Part shown: piece by piece, positions 1-8,681 of the stretch
Layout: each line of letters opens with the position of its first letter
Numbering within the stretch: position 1 is the first letter of the stretch
DNA from: Pantoea rwandensis
GTDB lineage: Bacteria > Pseudomonadota > Gammaproteobacteria > Enterobacterales > Enterobacteriaceae
DNA length: 64,000 nucleotides
Reading direction: 5' to 3'
Assembly (NCBI RefSeq): GCF_002095475.1
Contig: NZ_MLFR01000007.1
Coordinates: 105,563-169,562, forward strand
Notes under the pieces: model-generated
What the model saw: only the letters and a program-made list of their open reading frames with translations
Told to the model about the DNA's origin: nothing
The model's database searches: none
Program-made: the position numbers and the translations under genes

Positions 1-348
1 CGCTATTTGCCAGGCAGCAGAAAGGGATGGTCTGTCAGACCGTATTGATAGAGATGGGCATCTGGACGCGTGATTTCAACCGATCCTGCCAAATTTTTCC
101 CACTGACTTAAAATTGCGAACTACATCACATATCGTTATTACCGCTGGGCCAGCAAATGCCCGTAAAGTGATCTGTGCACAAACAATTCTGTAACAACAG
201 AATATGATCGTGCCCGCCAGCCCGAAGATGGATAATATGTCGGTGCGGGTATTCCACGACAATATAATTGCTTCACCTGCACCGTGATTGCCGCCCGACC
301 ATCCTGGTCGCCCGGCAGTAACACCGCAGAAATAATAAGAAGGTAATC
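1..348. other. Intergenic region upstream of aspA
   Basis: No convincing gene is visible here; reading frames on both strands are short and lack recognisable protein features. In E. coli the gene divergent from aspA is fxsA, but its conserved N-terminus is not visible in this stretch. The region holds a CRP-like site (listed separately) and the aspA leader, whose ribosome-binding sequence AAGGTAATC precedes the ATG at 349. Confidence 0.5.
115..130. promoter_or_regulatory. CRP-like site upstream of aspA
   Basis: TGCGA-N6-TCACA matches the CRP consensus TGTGA-N6-TCACA at 9 of 10 conserved positions. aspA is a known CRP-activated gene in E. coli. The site lies about 220 bp before the start codon, so a long leader would be needed; the promoter itself was not located with confidence. 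Confidence 0.5.
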
Positions 349-1785
349 ATGGCGAACAACATTCGTATCGAAGAAGACCTGTTAGGCATGCGCGAAGTTC
401 CGGCAGACGCTTACTACGGTGTTCATACTCTGCGTGCGATTGAAAACTTCTACATTAGTAACAATAAAATCAGTGACATACCGGAATTCGTTCGCGGTAT
501 GGTGATGGTGAAAAAAGCAGCCGCGCTCGCCAACAAAGAGCTGCAAACAATCCCTCGCAACATTGCTAACACCATTATTCAGGCCTGTGATGAAGTACTG
601 AATAACGGCAAATGCATGGATCAGTTCCCGGTTGATGTCTATCAAGGCGGCGCGGGTACCTCGGTCAACATGAACACCAACGAAGTGCTGGCGAACATTG
701 GCCTGGAGCTGATGGGCCACCAAAAAGGTGAGTACCAGTACCTCAATCCGAACGATCATGTGAATAAGTGTCAGTCCACCAACGATGCTTATCCAACCGG
801 TTTTCGTATCGCGGTTTACGCCTCCATCCTGAAACTGCTGGACGGCATTAGCCAACTGAGCGAAGGCTTTCAGCGTAAAGCGGTCGAGTTCGAAAACATT
901 TTGAAGATGGGCCGTACTCAGCTGCAGGATGCAGTGCCGATGACGCTGGGCCAGGAATTCCACGCGTTTAACGTGCTGTTAAATGAAGAGACTCGTAGCA
1001 TTTTGCGCACCGCAGAATTGCTGCTGGAAGTGAACCTCGGCGCCACAGCAATCGGTACGCGTCTCAACACCCCAGATGGCTATCAGCAGCTTGCCGTTCA
1101 GCGTCTGGCGGAAGTCAGCAATCTGCCAGTGGTTCCAGCAGAAGACCTGATCGAAGCAACGTCCGACTGCGGCGCCTACGTGATGGTGCACTCCGCGCTA
1201 AAACGTCTGGCGGTGAAGCTGTCGAAGATCTGTAACGACCTGCGCCTGCTCTCTTCCGGTCCGCGCTCTGGCCTGAATGAAATCAACCTGCCAGAACTGC
1301 AGGCCGGTTCATCGATCATGCCTGCCAAAGTGAACCCGGTGGTGCCTGAAGTGGTGAACCAGGTATGCTTCAAAGTTATTGGTAACGACATCACCGTCAC
1401 CATGGCGTCAGAAGCCGGTCAGTTGCAATTGAACGTGATGGAGCCAGTAATCGGCCAGGCGCTGTTCGAATCGATCAGTATTCTGACCAACGCCTGCTTC
1501 AACTTGCTGGAAAAATGCGTCAACGGCATCACCGCGAACAGAGCAGTGTGTGAAGCTTACGTGTTTAATTCGATTGGTATCGTCACTTACCTCAACCCGT
1601 ATATCGGCCATCACAACGGCGATATCGTCGGCAAGATTTGTGCTGAAACCGGTAAGAGCGTCCGTGAGGTAGTACTGGAGCGCGGCCTGCTGACCGAAGC
1701 AGAACTGGATGATATTTTCTCTATCCAGAACCTGATGCATCCAACCTACAAAGCCAAACGCTACACCGACGAAAACGAACAGTAA
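349..1785 (+). CDS. aspA: Aspartate ammonia-lyase (aspartase)
   Basis: Converts L-aspartate to fumarate and ammonia in the cytoplasm, feeding fumarate to anaerobic respiration and releasing nitrogen. The 478-residue product has the same length as E. coli AspA and matches it throughout. The fumarase/aspartase superfamily signature [11 protein letters not shown], the flexible loop with the catalytic serine, is at about residue 318, and the substrate-binding segment [13 protein letters not shown] is near residue 100. It is followed by a strong terminator and then dcuA, the usual enterobacterial order. An ATG start behind AAGGT makes the start secure. Confidence 0.97.
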   Translation: MANNIRIEEDLLGMREVPADAYYGVHTLRAIENFYISNNKISDIPEFVRGMVMVKKAAALANKELQTIPRNIANTIIQACDEVLNNGKCMDQFPVDVYQGGAGTSVNMNTNEVLANIGLELMGHQKGEYQYLNPNDHVNKCQSTNDAYPTGFRIAVYASILKLLDGISQLSEGFQRKAVEFENILKMGRTQLQDAVPMTLGQEFHAFNVLLNEETRSILRTAELLLEVNLGATAIGTRLNTPDGYQQLAVQRLAEVSNLPVVPAEDLIEATSDCGAYVMVHSALKRLAVKLSKICNDLRLLSSGPRSGLNEINLPELQAGSSIMPAKVNPVVPEVVNQVCFKVIGNDITVTMASEAGQLQLNVMEPVIGQALFESISILTNACFNLLEKCVNGITANRAVCEAYVFNSIGIVTYLNPYIGHHNGDIVGKICAETGKSVREVVLERGLLTEAELDDIFSIQNLMHPTYKAKRYTDENEQ

Positions 1786-1806
1786 TCCGTTCCGGATCAA
1801 ATCGCC

Positions 1807-1843
1807 AAAAGCACGCTTGTATACAATACGGCGTGCTTTTTTC
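1807..1843 (+). terminator. Intrinsic terminator after aspA
   Basis: The 10-bp stem AAAAGCACGC (1807-1816) pairs with GCGTGCTTTT (1831-1840) and is followed by more T residues. The loop contains the small palindrome TTGTATACAA. It separates aspA from dcuA, which may still be partly co-transcribed as in E. coli. Confidence 0.85.
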
Positions 1844-1902
1844 ATTTTGGCGGCTACAACTTTAAGAGTCTGGATTTCCCCCACGGCTCAGGAGTGGAAC
1901 GA

Positions 1903-3204
1903 ATGGTAGGTGTGGAGTTACTGATTGTCCTGCTGGCAATCTGGCTTGGTGCGCGTTTAGGCGGCATCGGTATTGGATTTGCGGGCGGATTAGGCGTGCT
2001 GGTGCTGACGTTGTTCTGTGGTATGAAACCCGGAGCCATTCCCTTTGATGTGATCGAAATTATCATGGCGGTGATAGCCGCGATAGCCGCGATGCAGATC
2101 GCCGGTGGGCTCGATTACATGGTGGGCCTTGCCGAAAAGCTACTGCGCCGTCATCCACGTTACGTCACCTTCCTCGCGCCACTCGTCACCTATGTGATGA
2201 CGCTGCTGGCGGGCACCGGGCACACCGCATTTTCCACACTACCCGTCATCGCTGAAGTGGCCAAAGAGCAAGGTGTACGTCCTTCACGCCCATTGTCGAT
2301 TGCGGTGGTTGCCTCACAAATCGCCATTACTGCCTCACCGCTCTCCGCGGCCGTGGTGTTCTTTGCCTCGATTCTTGAACCGCGCGGTGTCAGTTATCTG
2401 GCACTACTCGCCGTGTCGATCCCCTCCACCATGGCAGCAATTTTCTGCGCCGCGGTGGTGACCAGCTTTTTGGGTAAAGAGTTAAAGGATGACGAGGTTT
2501 ACCAAGCGCGTCTCGCCAAGGGTGAAGTCACACTGCGAGGTGAACGCGTCTATCAGATTAAACCCGGAGCCAAACGTGCCGTGCTGCTGTTCCTGATCGG
2601 CATCGCGGCGGTGGTGTTGTACGCCACGGCCATCAGCGACAGCGTCGGCCTCATCAGCAATCCCGTATTGCCGCGTAACGAAGCCATTGTGGTGTTTATG
2701 CTGACGGTTGCCACTCTGATCTGCCTAACGTGCAAAGTCGATACCGGCGAGATCCTTAGCGCCAGCACTTTCAAATCGGGCATGAGCGCCTGTATCTGCG
2801 TGATGGGCGTGGCGTGGCTTGGCGACACCTTTGTCAAAGCCCATCTGAACGAAATCCAGACCGCTGCAGGCGACATGCTGCAAAGCTATCCATGGATGCT
2901 GGCGTTGGTGCTGTTCTTCGCCGCCACCCTCCTTTACTCGCAGGCGGCGACCACCAAAGCGCTGATGCCTGCCGCCCTGATGTTGGGCGTTTCACCGCTG
3001 GCGGCCGTGGCTTCGTTTGCCGCTGTTTCAGCACTGTTTGTGTTGCCGACCTACCCCACCTTATTGGCCGCAGTAGAAATGGATGACACCGGTTCGACCC
3101 GAATCGGCAAGTTTGTGTTTAATCACTCCTTTATCATTCCCGGCGTGTTGGCCATTGCCTTCTCCGTGGCGTTTGGCTTCCTGTTTGGTAGCCTGATTCT
3201 GTAG
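1903..3204 (+). CDS. dcuA: Anaerobic C4-dicarboxylate transporter DcuA
   Basis: Inner-membrane carrier for aspartate, fumarate, malate and succinate (uptake and exchange), the natural partner of aspartase. From the ATG at 1903 the protein is 433 residues, exactly the E. coli DcuA length; the in-frame GTG at 1894 is rejected because GGAG (1891-1894) sits 8 nt before the ATG. The N-terminus (LGARLGGIGIGFAGGLGVL), the TLPVIAEVAKEQGV segment and the C-terminal DDTGSTRIGKFVFNH segment are all typical of the Dcu family. About ten hydrophobic segments are visible. Confidence 0.95.
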   Translation: MVGVELLIVLLAIWLGARLGGIGIGFAGGLGVLVLTLFCGMKPGAIPFDVIEIIMAVIAAIAAMQIAGGLDYMVGLAEKLLRRHPRYVTFLAPLVTYVMTLLAGTGHTAFSTLPVIAEVAKEQGVRPSRPLSIAVVASQIAITASPLSAAVVFFASILEPRGVSYLALLAVSIPSTMAAIFCAAVVTSFLGKELKDDEVYQARLAKGEVTLRGERVYQIKPGAKRAVLLFLIGIAAVVLYATAISDSVGLISNPVLPRNEAIVVFMLTVATLICLTCKVDTGEILSASTFKSGMSACICVMGVAWLGDTFVKAHLNEIQTAAGDMLQSYPWMLALVLFFAATLLYSQAATTKALMPAALMLGVSPLAAVASFAAVSALFVLPTYPTLLAAVEMDDTGSTRIGKFVFNHSFIIPGVLAIAFSVAFGFLFGSLIL

Positions 3205-3286
3205 CGCCGTTACATCCTGAAAACTCGTGGCAAGACGGTCGTGCTATCATCGCGGCTCATTCGCCACCGGAGCTAATTCATTCGTC

Positions 3287-4987
3287 ATGGCTGCTCGACT
3301 TTCCCGCCTGATGGGCTTTTGCCTTGTGCTGCTATTCTGTTTTTCAGCCCAGGCCAATATTTTTTCACCGAATAACAACAGCCGCTTTGTGCCGGTGGAT
3401 CAAGCGTTTGGCTTTGATTTCAGTCAACAGGGCAACCAACTCACGCTGAACTGGAAGGTGAAGGATGGCTATTACCTTTATCGCCAGCAAATTCACGTAA
3501 CGCCACAGAAAGCGCAGATGGCACCGCTGGTCATGCCCCAGGGGCAGCCGCACGAGGATGAGTTCTACGGTAAGAGCGAAATCTATCCGCAGGATTTACA
3601 GCTGCCAGTAACCTTGCAGCAGGCGGAGTCGGGTGCAACGCTCACCGTAACTTATCAGGGTTGTGCCGCCGCCGGATTCTGCTATCCACCCGAAACCCGT
3701 TCTGTGCCGCTCAACCCGGTTACCGCAAATCACGATGCACCCGCCGTTAACGCACAGCCCGTGCAGCAGCGCACGCCATTGCCGTTTTCACCGCTGTGGG
3801 CGCTGTTGATTGGCATCGGCGTCGCCTTCACGCCGTGCGTATTGCCGATGTATCCATTGATCTCCAGTATCATTCTCGGCGGCCAACGCCGCTACTCTGC
3901 TGGTCGCCTGTTCGCGCTGGCAATGGTGTATGTCCAGGGAATGGCGCTGACCTACACCGTACTCGGCATGGTGGTGGCCGCCGCAGGTTTGCGCTTCCAG
4001 GCTGCGTTGCAACATCCGTACGTATTGATCGGCCTGTCAGCACTGTTCATCGTGCTGGCGCTGTCGATGTTTGGCCTGTTCTCCCTGCAACTGCCTTCCG
4101 GCCTGCAAACCCGCCTGACGCTGTGGAGCAACCGTCAGCAAGGCGGTTCATTGCCGGGCGTATTTATGATGGGCGCGCTGGCGGGCTTGATCTGCTCACC
4201 CTGCACTACCGCGCCGCTGAGTGCCATCTTGCTGTATATCGCGCAGAGCGGAAACCTGTGGGCAGGCGCGGGTACGCTGTGGCTGTATGCCTTTGGTATG
4301 GGCCTACCGCTGATTGCGGTCACCCTGTTTGGCAACAAACTACTGCCAAAAAGCGGGCCGTGGATGCAAAGCGTTAAAGAGGGCTTCGGCTTTGTGATTC
4401 TGGCGCTGCCGGTCTTCTTGCTGGAACGAGTCGTTGGCGATGTCTGGGGATTACGTCTGTGGAGCCTGCTCGGCGTGGCCTTCTTTGCCTGGGCGTTTAG
4501 CCTCAGTCTGCGCGCGCAAGGCAAATGGCGCATCCTGCAAATTGTGATGCTGGCGGCGGCACTGGTAGCAGCACGCCCATTGCAGGATTGGGCTTTTGGC
4601 AGCGGCGCCACCGTGCAATCCGTCGCACATTTGCCGTTCAAAACGGTGGTCAGCAGCGAGCAGCTTGATAGCGCATTGCAGCAGGCACAAGGCCGCATTA
4701 CCATGGTCGATCTTTATGCTGACTGGTGTGTGGCATGCAAAGAATTTGAGAAGTACACCTTTAGCGATGAAGGCGTGCGTGCCGATTTAAGTCAGGTACA
4801 GTTACTGCAAGCCAACGTCACCGCAAATAATGCCCAGGACAACGCCCTGTTGCAGCATTTACAGGTATTAGGCTTACCGACCATCCTGTTCTTTGATGCG
4901 CAAGGCAAAGAAATCCCTGACTCACGCGTCACCGGTTTTCTCAGCGCCGCCGACTTCCGCACGCATTTGCACAATCTGTCGCGTTAA
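3287..4987 (+). CDS. dsbD: Thiol:disulfide interchange protein DsbD
   Basis: Carries electrons from cytoplasmic thioredoxin across the inner membrane to periplasmic DsbC, DsbG and CcmG. The ATG at 3287 gives 566 residues (E. coli 565) with a clear signal peptide ending AQA at residue 23; a longer GTG start at 3227 would spoil the signal peptide. The alpha domain has C126 and C132, equal to mature C103 and C109 of E. coli. The membrane beta domain has its two cysteines in TPCVLPMYP and [10 protein letters not shown], and the C-terminal thioredoxin-like gamma domain has ADWCVACK. It follows dcuA directly; E. coli has cutA in between. Confidence 0.95.
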   Translation: MAARLSRLMGFCLVLLFCFSAQANIFSPNNNSRFVPVDQAFGFDFSQQGNQLTLNWKVKDGYYLYRQQIHVTPQKAQMAPLVMPQGQPHEDEFYGKSEIYPQDLQLPVTLQQAESGATLTVTYQGCAAAGFCYPPETRSVPLNPVTANHDAPAVNAQPVQQRTPLPFSPLWALLIGIGVAFTPCVLPMYPLISSIILGGQRRYSAGRLFALAMVYVQGMALTYTVLGMVVAAAGLRFQAALQHPYVLIGLSALFIVLALSMFGLFSLQLPSGLQTRLTLWSNRQQGGSLPGVFMMGALAGLICSPCTTAPLSAILLYIAQSGNLWAGAGTLWLYAFGMGLPLIAVTLFGNKLLPKSGPWMQSVKEGFGFVILALPVFLLERVVGDVWGLRLWSLLGVAFFAWAFSLSLRAQGKWRILQIVMLAAALVAARPLQDWAFGSGATVQSVAHLPFKTVVSSEQLDSALQQAQGRITMVDLYADWCVACKEFEKYTFSDEGVRADLSQVQLLQANVTANNAQDNALLQHLQVLGLPTILFFDAQGKEIPDSRVTGFLSAADFRTHLHNLSR

Positions 4988-5010
4988 ACGACACTGGTTC
5001 CAGGACACTG

Positions 5011-5030
5011 CCCGTTCGTGCGCGAACGGG
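5011..5030. repeat. Perfect palindrome between dsbD and yjdC
   Basis: CCCGTTCG-TGCG-CGAACGGG, a perfect 8-bp inverted repeat, lies 24-43 bp before the TTG start of the TetR-type gene. There is no T run, so it is a poor intrinsic terminator. It could be an operator for the adjacent regulator or an mRNA hairpin; the sequence alone does not decide. Confidence 0.45.
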
Positions 5031-5053
5031 CCCGCACTCCAGAGGAGAGTCAC

Positions 5054-5632
5054 TTGCAACGTGAACAGATTCTTGAGCATGCGCTGAATGTGCTTGAGCA
5101 AAGCGGCCTTGCCGCCACCACCTCCCTGCAACAATTAGCAGGTGAAACCGGATTAAATCCAGAACATCTTGAGCGTTACTGGCCCGATCGCGACGCCCTG
5201 TTGTATGACGCCCTGCGTTATCACGGCCAGCAGATTGACAGCTGGCGCCGCCAGATACAGCTCAATGAACATCTCACTGCCCAACAAAAATTGCTGGCGC
5301 GTTACGACGTATTAAGCGAACACGTGAATAAAGGACGTTTTCCTGGCTGCTTGTTTATCGCCGCTTGTAGCTTCTATCCGCAGCCTGACCAACCCGTGCA
5401 TCAGCTTGCCGAGCAGCAGAAACGCAGCTCATGGCAGTTCACCCATGAGATTCTGGTCGATTTGGCGCTGGATAATCCGACCATGGTGGCCGATCAAATG
5501 GAGCTGATTCTCGAAGGCTGTCTGAGCAAACTGCTGGTGAAGCGGAACGTGCAGGACGTGGCTACCGCCCGTCGTCTGGCAGAAGATGTGCTGGGCATCG
5601 CGCTGTGTCGGCAAAACGGCGCATTAGCATAA
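5054..5632 (+). CDS. yjdC: TetR/AcrR-family regulator YjdC
   Basis: DNA-binding regulator with an N-terminal helix-turn-helix (about residues 1-50) and an all-alpha ligand domain. The product resembles E. coli YjdC over its whole length (RYPGCLFIAA-type segment, QMELxLEGCLS, RRLAEDxL). The TTG start at 5054 is chosen because it is 7 nt after AGAGGAGAG and gives 192 residues against 191 in E. coli; the upstream in-frame GTG (5018) lies within the palindrome and lacks a ribosome site. Its ligand and targets are not known to me; position after dsbD is conserved in enterobacteria. Confidence 0.85.
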   Translation: MQREQILEHALNVLEQSGLAATTSLQQLAGETGLNPEHLERYWPDRDALLYDALRYHGQQIDSWRRQIQLNEHLTAQQKLLARYDVLSEHVNKGRFPGCLFIAACSFYPQPDQPVHQLAEQQKRSSWQFTHEILVDLALDNPTMVADQMELILEGCLSKLLVKRNVQDVATARRLAEDVLGIALCRQNGALA

Positions 5633-5785
5633 ACTGATGGCTATGCCCTTTCAGCCCAGCCGCGTCATTTATGATGCGCAATCCTACGAACATCTTTACC
5701 GCCAGCGGGTACGTTGAGATTTTGCACACCCTGTCTGAAAAGCAAGCAGTCAGTCACGATTGCTACGCTTTTTTGACGAAAGCCG

Positions 5786-5822
5786 TTGACGGCTGAAAGC
5801 CATTAAGGTTTAATGCGCCCCG
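5786..5822 (+). promoter_or_regulatory. Sigma-70 promoter of tRNA-Phe
   Basis: TTGACG (5786-5791) and TTTAAT (5809-5814) are separated by 17 bp and followed by the GC-rich discriminator GCGCCCCG just before the tRNA. A GC-rich discriminator is typical of stable-RNA promoters under stringent (ppGpp) control. Confidence 0.75.
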
Positions 5823-5824
5823 TT

Positions 5825-5900
5825 GCCCGGATAGCTCAGTCGGTAGAGCAGGGGATTGAAAATCCCCGTGTCCGTGGTTCGATTCCGCGTCCGGGCACCA
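5825..5900 (+). tRNA. tRNA-Phe (GAA)
   Basis: A 76-nt cloverleaf: acceptor GCCCGGA pairs with TCCGGGC, D-arm GCTC/GAGC, anticodon stem GGGGA/TCCCC with loop TTGAAAA (anticodon GAA at 5858-5860), T-arm with TTCGATT, and an encoded CCA end. It differs from E. coli tRNA-Phe only in a compensated T-stem pair. tRNA genes are common integration sites, and the higBA pair lies just downstream, but no duplicate of the tRNA 3' end was found nearby. Confidence 0.97.
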
Positions 5901-5908
5901 ACATTCTG

Positions 5909-5940
5909 AAAACCCAGCTTATGGCTGGGTTTTTGCTTTT
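5909..5940 (+). terminator. Intrinsic terminator of tRNA-Phe
   Basis: AAAACCCAGC (5909-5918) pairs with GCTGGGTTTT (5924-5933) around a 5-nt loop, then a T-rich tail. It lies 8 nt after the CCA end. Confidence 0.9.
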
Positions 5941-6123
5941 CTGCGTTTGCCGTCCTTCCACAGCAGTGCACCACTTCAAATTTATACAAAACCTTCTGTC
6001 CAATTTTTGGACTTAATCCAAGAAGTGACGCTTTAAGTCCATCATTAAGGACATTGTGCAATCACACACTTAAGACAATTAACCTTACAGTTGTGTCGCT
6101 GAAATAAACAAAAACCATCACAG

Positions 6124-6423
6124 TTAAAGCAGAAATGTTCGTCCATCACCGGTGGGCAGTTCAACATTCAAGCTCAGTTTACCGCCTAATGCCTCAACAT
6201 ACTTTTTCAAGCTTGAGAGTTTTATCTCATCGCCGCGCCCTTCAAATGCTGCTATGGCTGGCTGTGAAACACCCATTCTCTCAGCTAACTGTAGTTGTGA
6301 AAGCTCCAACTCTTCTCGTAAGTGTCGTAATTGAACCTCAATAATTTTTTCCGCCACTTTAGCCTGGATTCTCCTCTGTGACTCTGGAGAGCGCTGTGCG
6401 ATGAGATCTTCAAGTTTAGGCAT
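6124..6423 (-). CDS. higA: HigA-type antitoxin, XRE family
   Basis: The 99-residue protein has a central helix-turn-helix of the XRE/Cro type (LSQLQLAERMGVSQPAIAAFE, about residues 42-62), which in such antitoxins binds the operon's own promoter, plus a short C-terminal tail that would contact the toxin. It lies downstream of the toxin on the same strand, the reversed order typical of higBA-like modules. The full toxin frame would overlap its ATG by 8 nt. The antitoxin itself is intact, so it may still act as a repressor. Confidence 0.82.
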   Translation of the reverse strand: MPKLEDLIAQRSPESQRRIQAKVAEKIIEVQLRHLREELELSQLQLAERMGVSQPAIAAFEGRGDEIKLSSLKKYVEALGGKLSLNVELPTGDGRTFLL

Positions 6424-6775
6424 GATTTATTCCTCTCAAATGCTTGCTGTATTCTTGATCCGCTAGTTTGATCATTGACTGGTAGAATCGCTTCTAGTTG
6501 AGACCTGTTTTGTCCCCTGCACACAAAATAATCCCCTTCCTTCTAGGATCGAATGCGAAGAACGCCCGAACAGGTCTACCATTACTTTGAACACGCAGTT
6601 CTTTCATGTTGGTATATTGAGAACCGATGACAGTATCTACATCAGGCCTCCCTAAATGCGGGCCGAATATTTTCAACACTTCCAAGCTTGCGAGTACATC
6701 CTCAATCATTTCATCATCCTGCGCTTCCAGCCACGCAGCAAAATGTTCTGTTGTATCAACATTCCAGCTGTTCAA
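6416..6775 (-). pseudogene. higB: HigB/RelE-type toxin with in-frame amber stop
   Basis: Phage Gp49-like/HigB family toxin, normally a ribosome-dependent mRNA endonuclease. The open part (6494-6775, TTG start after GAGGGG, 93 residues) contains the family core NMKELRVQSNGRPVRAFFAFDPRR and ends GDKTGLN. A TAG codon at 6496-6494 interrupts it, yet the same frame continues KRFYQSMIKLADQEYSKHL to a stop at 6418-6416, which is just the expected C-terminal helix of the family. The full frame would be 119 residues and overlap higA. The product as encoded lacks the C-terminal segment and is probably inactive unless the amber is read through. Confidence 0.8.
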
Positions 6776-6788
6776 AAGCCCCTCACAT

Positions 6789-6819
6789 AAACTGTAGTTT
6801 ATACTCCTTGAATATAAAC
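6789..6819. promoter_or_regulatory. Inverted repeats in the higBA promoter
   Basis: Two overlapping inverted repeats sit just upstream of the toxin start: AAACT-GT-AGTTT (6789-6800) and GTTTATA-N9-TATAAAC (6797-6819). The location and symmetry suit autoregulation by the HigA helix-turn-helix protein; this is inference from position. Confidence 0.5.
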
Positions 6820-6971
6820 CAGAAGTTATATTTTATCGGTTTCAGTTATCAATACCTGATCAGCTAAGTGAGGTGGGAATAATGGTGAACTGAGATACAC
6901 GGCGGATAAAAAAGTAAACAGCCTGCAACATGCAGGCCGTCAGAGAATGGAAATAAGCTCACAGTCAAAAG

Positions 6972-7370
6972 CTACAACCGATAATCCTCATCGCTCACCT
7001 GCTCCAGCCAGGTCACAGGAATGCCATCCACAGACTCAGCGATGGCGATGTGTGACATCGCGTTGTCCGGCGTTGCGCCATGCCAGTGCTTCACGCCTTC
7101 AGGGATCCAAACAATATCACCTTGATTCATCACCTGAATCGCCTCACCTTCGCACTGAATCCAGCCCTGCCCCTGCACCACAATCAGTGTTTGTCCTAGA
7201 GGATGGGTATGCCATGCGGTGCGTGCACCCGGTTCGAAGGTCACAGTGGCACCGCCGACACGTGCAGGAGCGTCAGCCTGAAAAGGGGCATCAATCCTTA
7301 CCGTGCCGGTGAAATAGTCCGATGGGCCTTTACGTGATGGCACTGAGCCATTCTTGATGAATCTCAACAT
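6972..7370 (-). CDS. Single-domain cupin protein, (R)-mandelonitrile-lyase-like
   Basis: The 132-residue product is one cupin barrel. Metal-ligand motifs are visible: WHTHPLGQTLIVVQGQGW (two histidines plus a glutamine in place of the usual glutamate, about residues 52-70) and PEGVKHWHGA (about 91-100). Close relatives are annotated as manganese-dependent (R)-mandelonitrile lyases or general quercetinase-like cupins, so the true substrate is uncertain. The ATG is preceded by AGAGGA. It stands alone, with AT-rich intergenic DNA on both sides. Confidence 0.7.
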   Translation of the reverse strand: MLRFIKNGSVPSRKGPSDYFTGTVRIDAPFQADAPARVGGATVTFEPGARTAWHTHPLGQTLIVVQGQGWIQCEGEAIQVMNQGDIVWIPEGVKHWHGATPDNAMSHIAIAESVDGIPVTWLEQVSDEDYRL

Positions 7371-7815
7371 GGGTATGTCCTCTGTTTCATGAATGACATT
7401 AGCTTAGCAAAGTGCACTGTGAGCGATTAAGTCAACAATCATGCAAGCGCCTATGAGTGAGATTCATAAGCTCATACCGATTACCTTTACAGTCATTCCC
7501 TCGCCGAATATTCGCTTCGGCGGAAAAAATATAATATGCAACACACCCAGTCATACTTTAAATATATTTAGCCATAATAAAATCCAATAAAATTATTAAT
7601 CAGTAAGTTAAATAGTCTGTCATTTTTATTTCGTGATCCTGATTTCGTTAGCTGTAACAGCGTATTCGTAACACGTTACCCTTCCCGTACACTCTCTTTA
7701 ATTCAGTGAATTACACATTCGCATCACCATTTATAAGTAAAAAACAATTTACCGGTGATATTCATCGGACATTATTTATCGATTACTCGTTAATAGCCCT
7801 GACAGGAGAAATATA
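7371..7815. other. AT-rich intergenic region before the RraA-like gene
   Basis: 445 bp without a gene, markedly AT-rich. Two small inverted repeats may be operators: GTTA-GCTG-TAAC (7647-7658) and GTAAC-AC-GTTAC (7668-7679). The first lies about 160 bp before the downstream start codon. No regulator gene is adjacent, so the binder is unknown. Confidence 0.4.
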
Positions 7816-8511
7816 ATGACCGCAGGAAATCGCATTTATTTACGCCGTCCATCTGATGCCGAGCCGTTACTGGAAGCCTTCCGCTGCTTACCCGCTGCCG
7901 TCGTCGCTGATTGCATGAGTCGTCTGCCCGCGCTATCGGCAGAGATCAGCCTGAAAACAGCACCTAAAACACCGATCATGTGTGGCCTGGCGGTGACCGT
8001 AAAAGCGCGCTCTGGGGATAACCTGATGCTGCACAAGGCGCTGGATATGGCCGGTCCCAACGATGTGATTATTCTGTCGAATGAGGGCGATCGCAGCCAA
8101 TCACTGATGGGCGAAGTGATGGCGACCTATGCCAGGCAGCGTGGCATGGAAGGGATTGTACTGGATGGTCCAGTGCGCGACATCGAGGGCTTATCACGTA
8201 TGGATTTCCCGATTTATGCCGCCGGTCATACACCGGGCGGACCGTTTAAAGATGGCCCGGGTGAAATCAACGTGCCGATTGCCTGCGGCAAAATTCACGT
8301 CTCTCCGGGCGACATTGTGCTCGGCGATGCGGATGGCGTGATTGTTATTCCTCGCCAGGATGCGGCAAGGATTCTGGAAGCAGCACAAGCTTACTTAATC
8401 GTTGATGAGCACAACTTCGAACTGGCGAAAACCGGCTCACTGGAACGCGGTTGGTTGGCGGAAACGTTGCATAATAAGCAGGTGGAAATTATCGATGATG
8501 TCTATCGGTAG
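7816..8511 (+). CDS. RraA-family aldolase/decarboxylase
   Basis: 231-residue member of the RraA-like fold, which includes 4-hydroxy-4-methyl-2-oxoglutarate/4-carboxy-4-hydroxy-2-oxoadipate aldolases (pyruvate-releasing) and oxaloacetate decarboxylases. The metal/substrate motif DGPVRD is at about residues 118-123, preceded by GEVMATYARQRG, and a C-terminal GDADGVIVIP segment matches the family. It is longer than the RNase-E inhibitor RraA and is more likely an enzyme. A good ribosome site (AGGAGA) precedes the ATG. An octanucleotide array starts one base after the stop codon. Confidence 0.8.
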   Translation: MTAGNRIYLRRPSDAEPLLEAFRCLPAAVVADCMSRLPALSAEISLKTAPKTPIMCGLAVTVKARSGDNLMLHKALDMAGPNDVIILSNEGDRSQSLMGEVMATYARQRGMEGIVLDGPVRDIEGLSRMDFPIYAAGHTPGGPFKDGPGEINVPIACGKIHVSPGDIVLGDADGVIVIPRQDAARILEAAQAYLIVDEHNFELAKTGSLERGWLAETLHNKQVEIIDDVYR

Positions 8512-8512
8512 C

Positions 8513-8603
8513 AGCCTGTAAGCCTGTAAGCCTGTAAGCCTGTAAGCCTGTAAGCCTGTAAGCCTGTAAGCCTGTAAGCCTGTAAGCCTGTAAGCCTGTA
8601 AGC
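8513..8603. repeat. Tandem octanucleotide array, 11 x AGCCTGTA
   Basis: Eleven perfect head-to-tail copies of AGCCTGTA (8513-8600) plus a partial AGC. The array starts immediately after the TAG of the RraA-like gene (8509-8511). Perfect identity points to recent slippage, so copy number is probably variable between strains. The unit is not palindromic. It lies in the transcript 3' region and between this gene and the convergent DMT gene. Confidence 0.95.
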
Positions 8604-8681
8604 GCAATATACTCAGGTCGTCCTCCACGGCGACCTCTCATTCAAAGCGTTCGTCATTGAATCAACGGCAATAGCATTGAA

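Noticed and set aside
5637..5717. 26-codon reading frame before tRNA-Phe
   Set aside because: Starts at ATG GCT ATG but has no clear ribosome site, and no recognisable product; chance is likely.
5825..6971. Genomic island inserted at tRNA-Phe
   Set aside because: No integrase and no second copy of the tRNA 3' end were found, so the accessory genes here cannot be called an island.
8513..8603. CRISPR array
   Set aside because: Units are contiguous 8-mers without spacers, and there are no cas genes.
8437..8628. Minus-strand frame with a repeated LQAYRLTG peptide
   Set aside because: Produced by the 8-bp DNA repeat read in three frames; it overlaps the RraA-like gene and has no gene signals.
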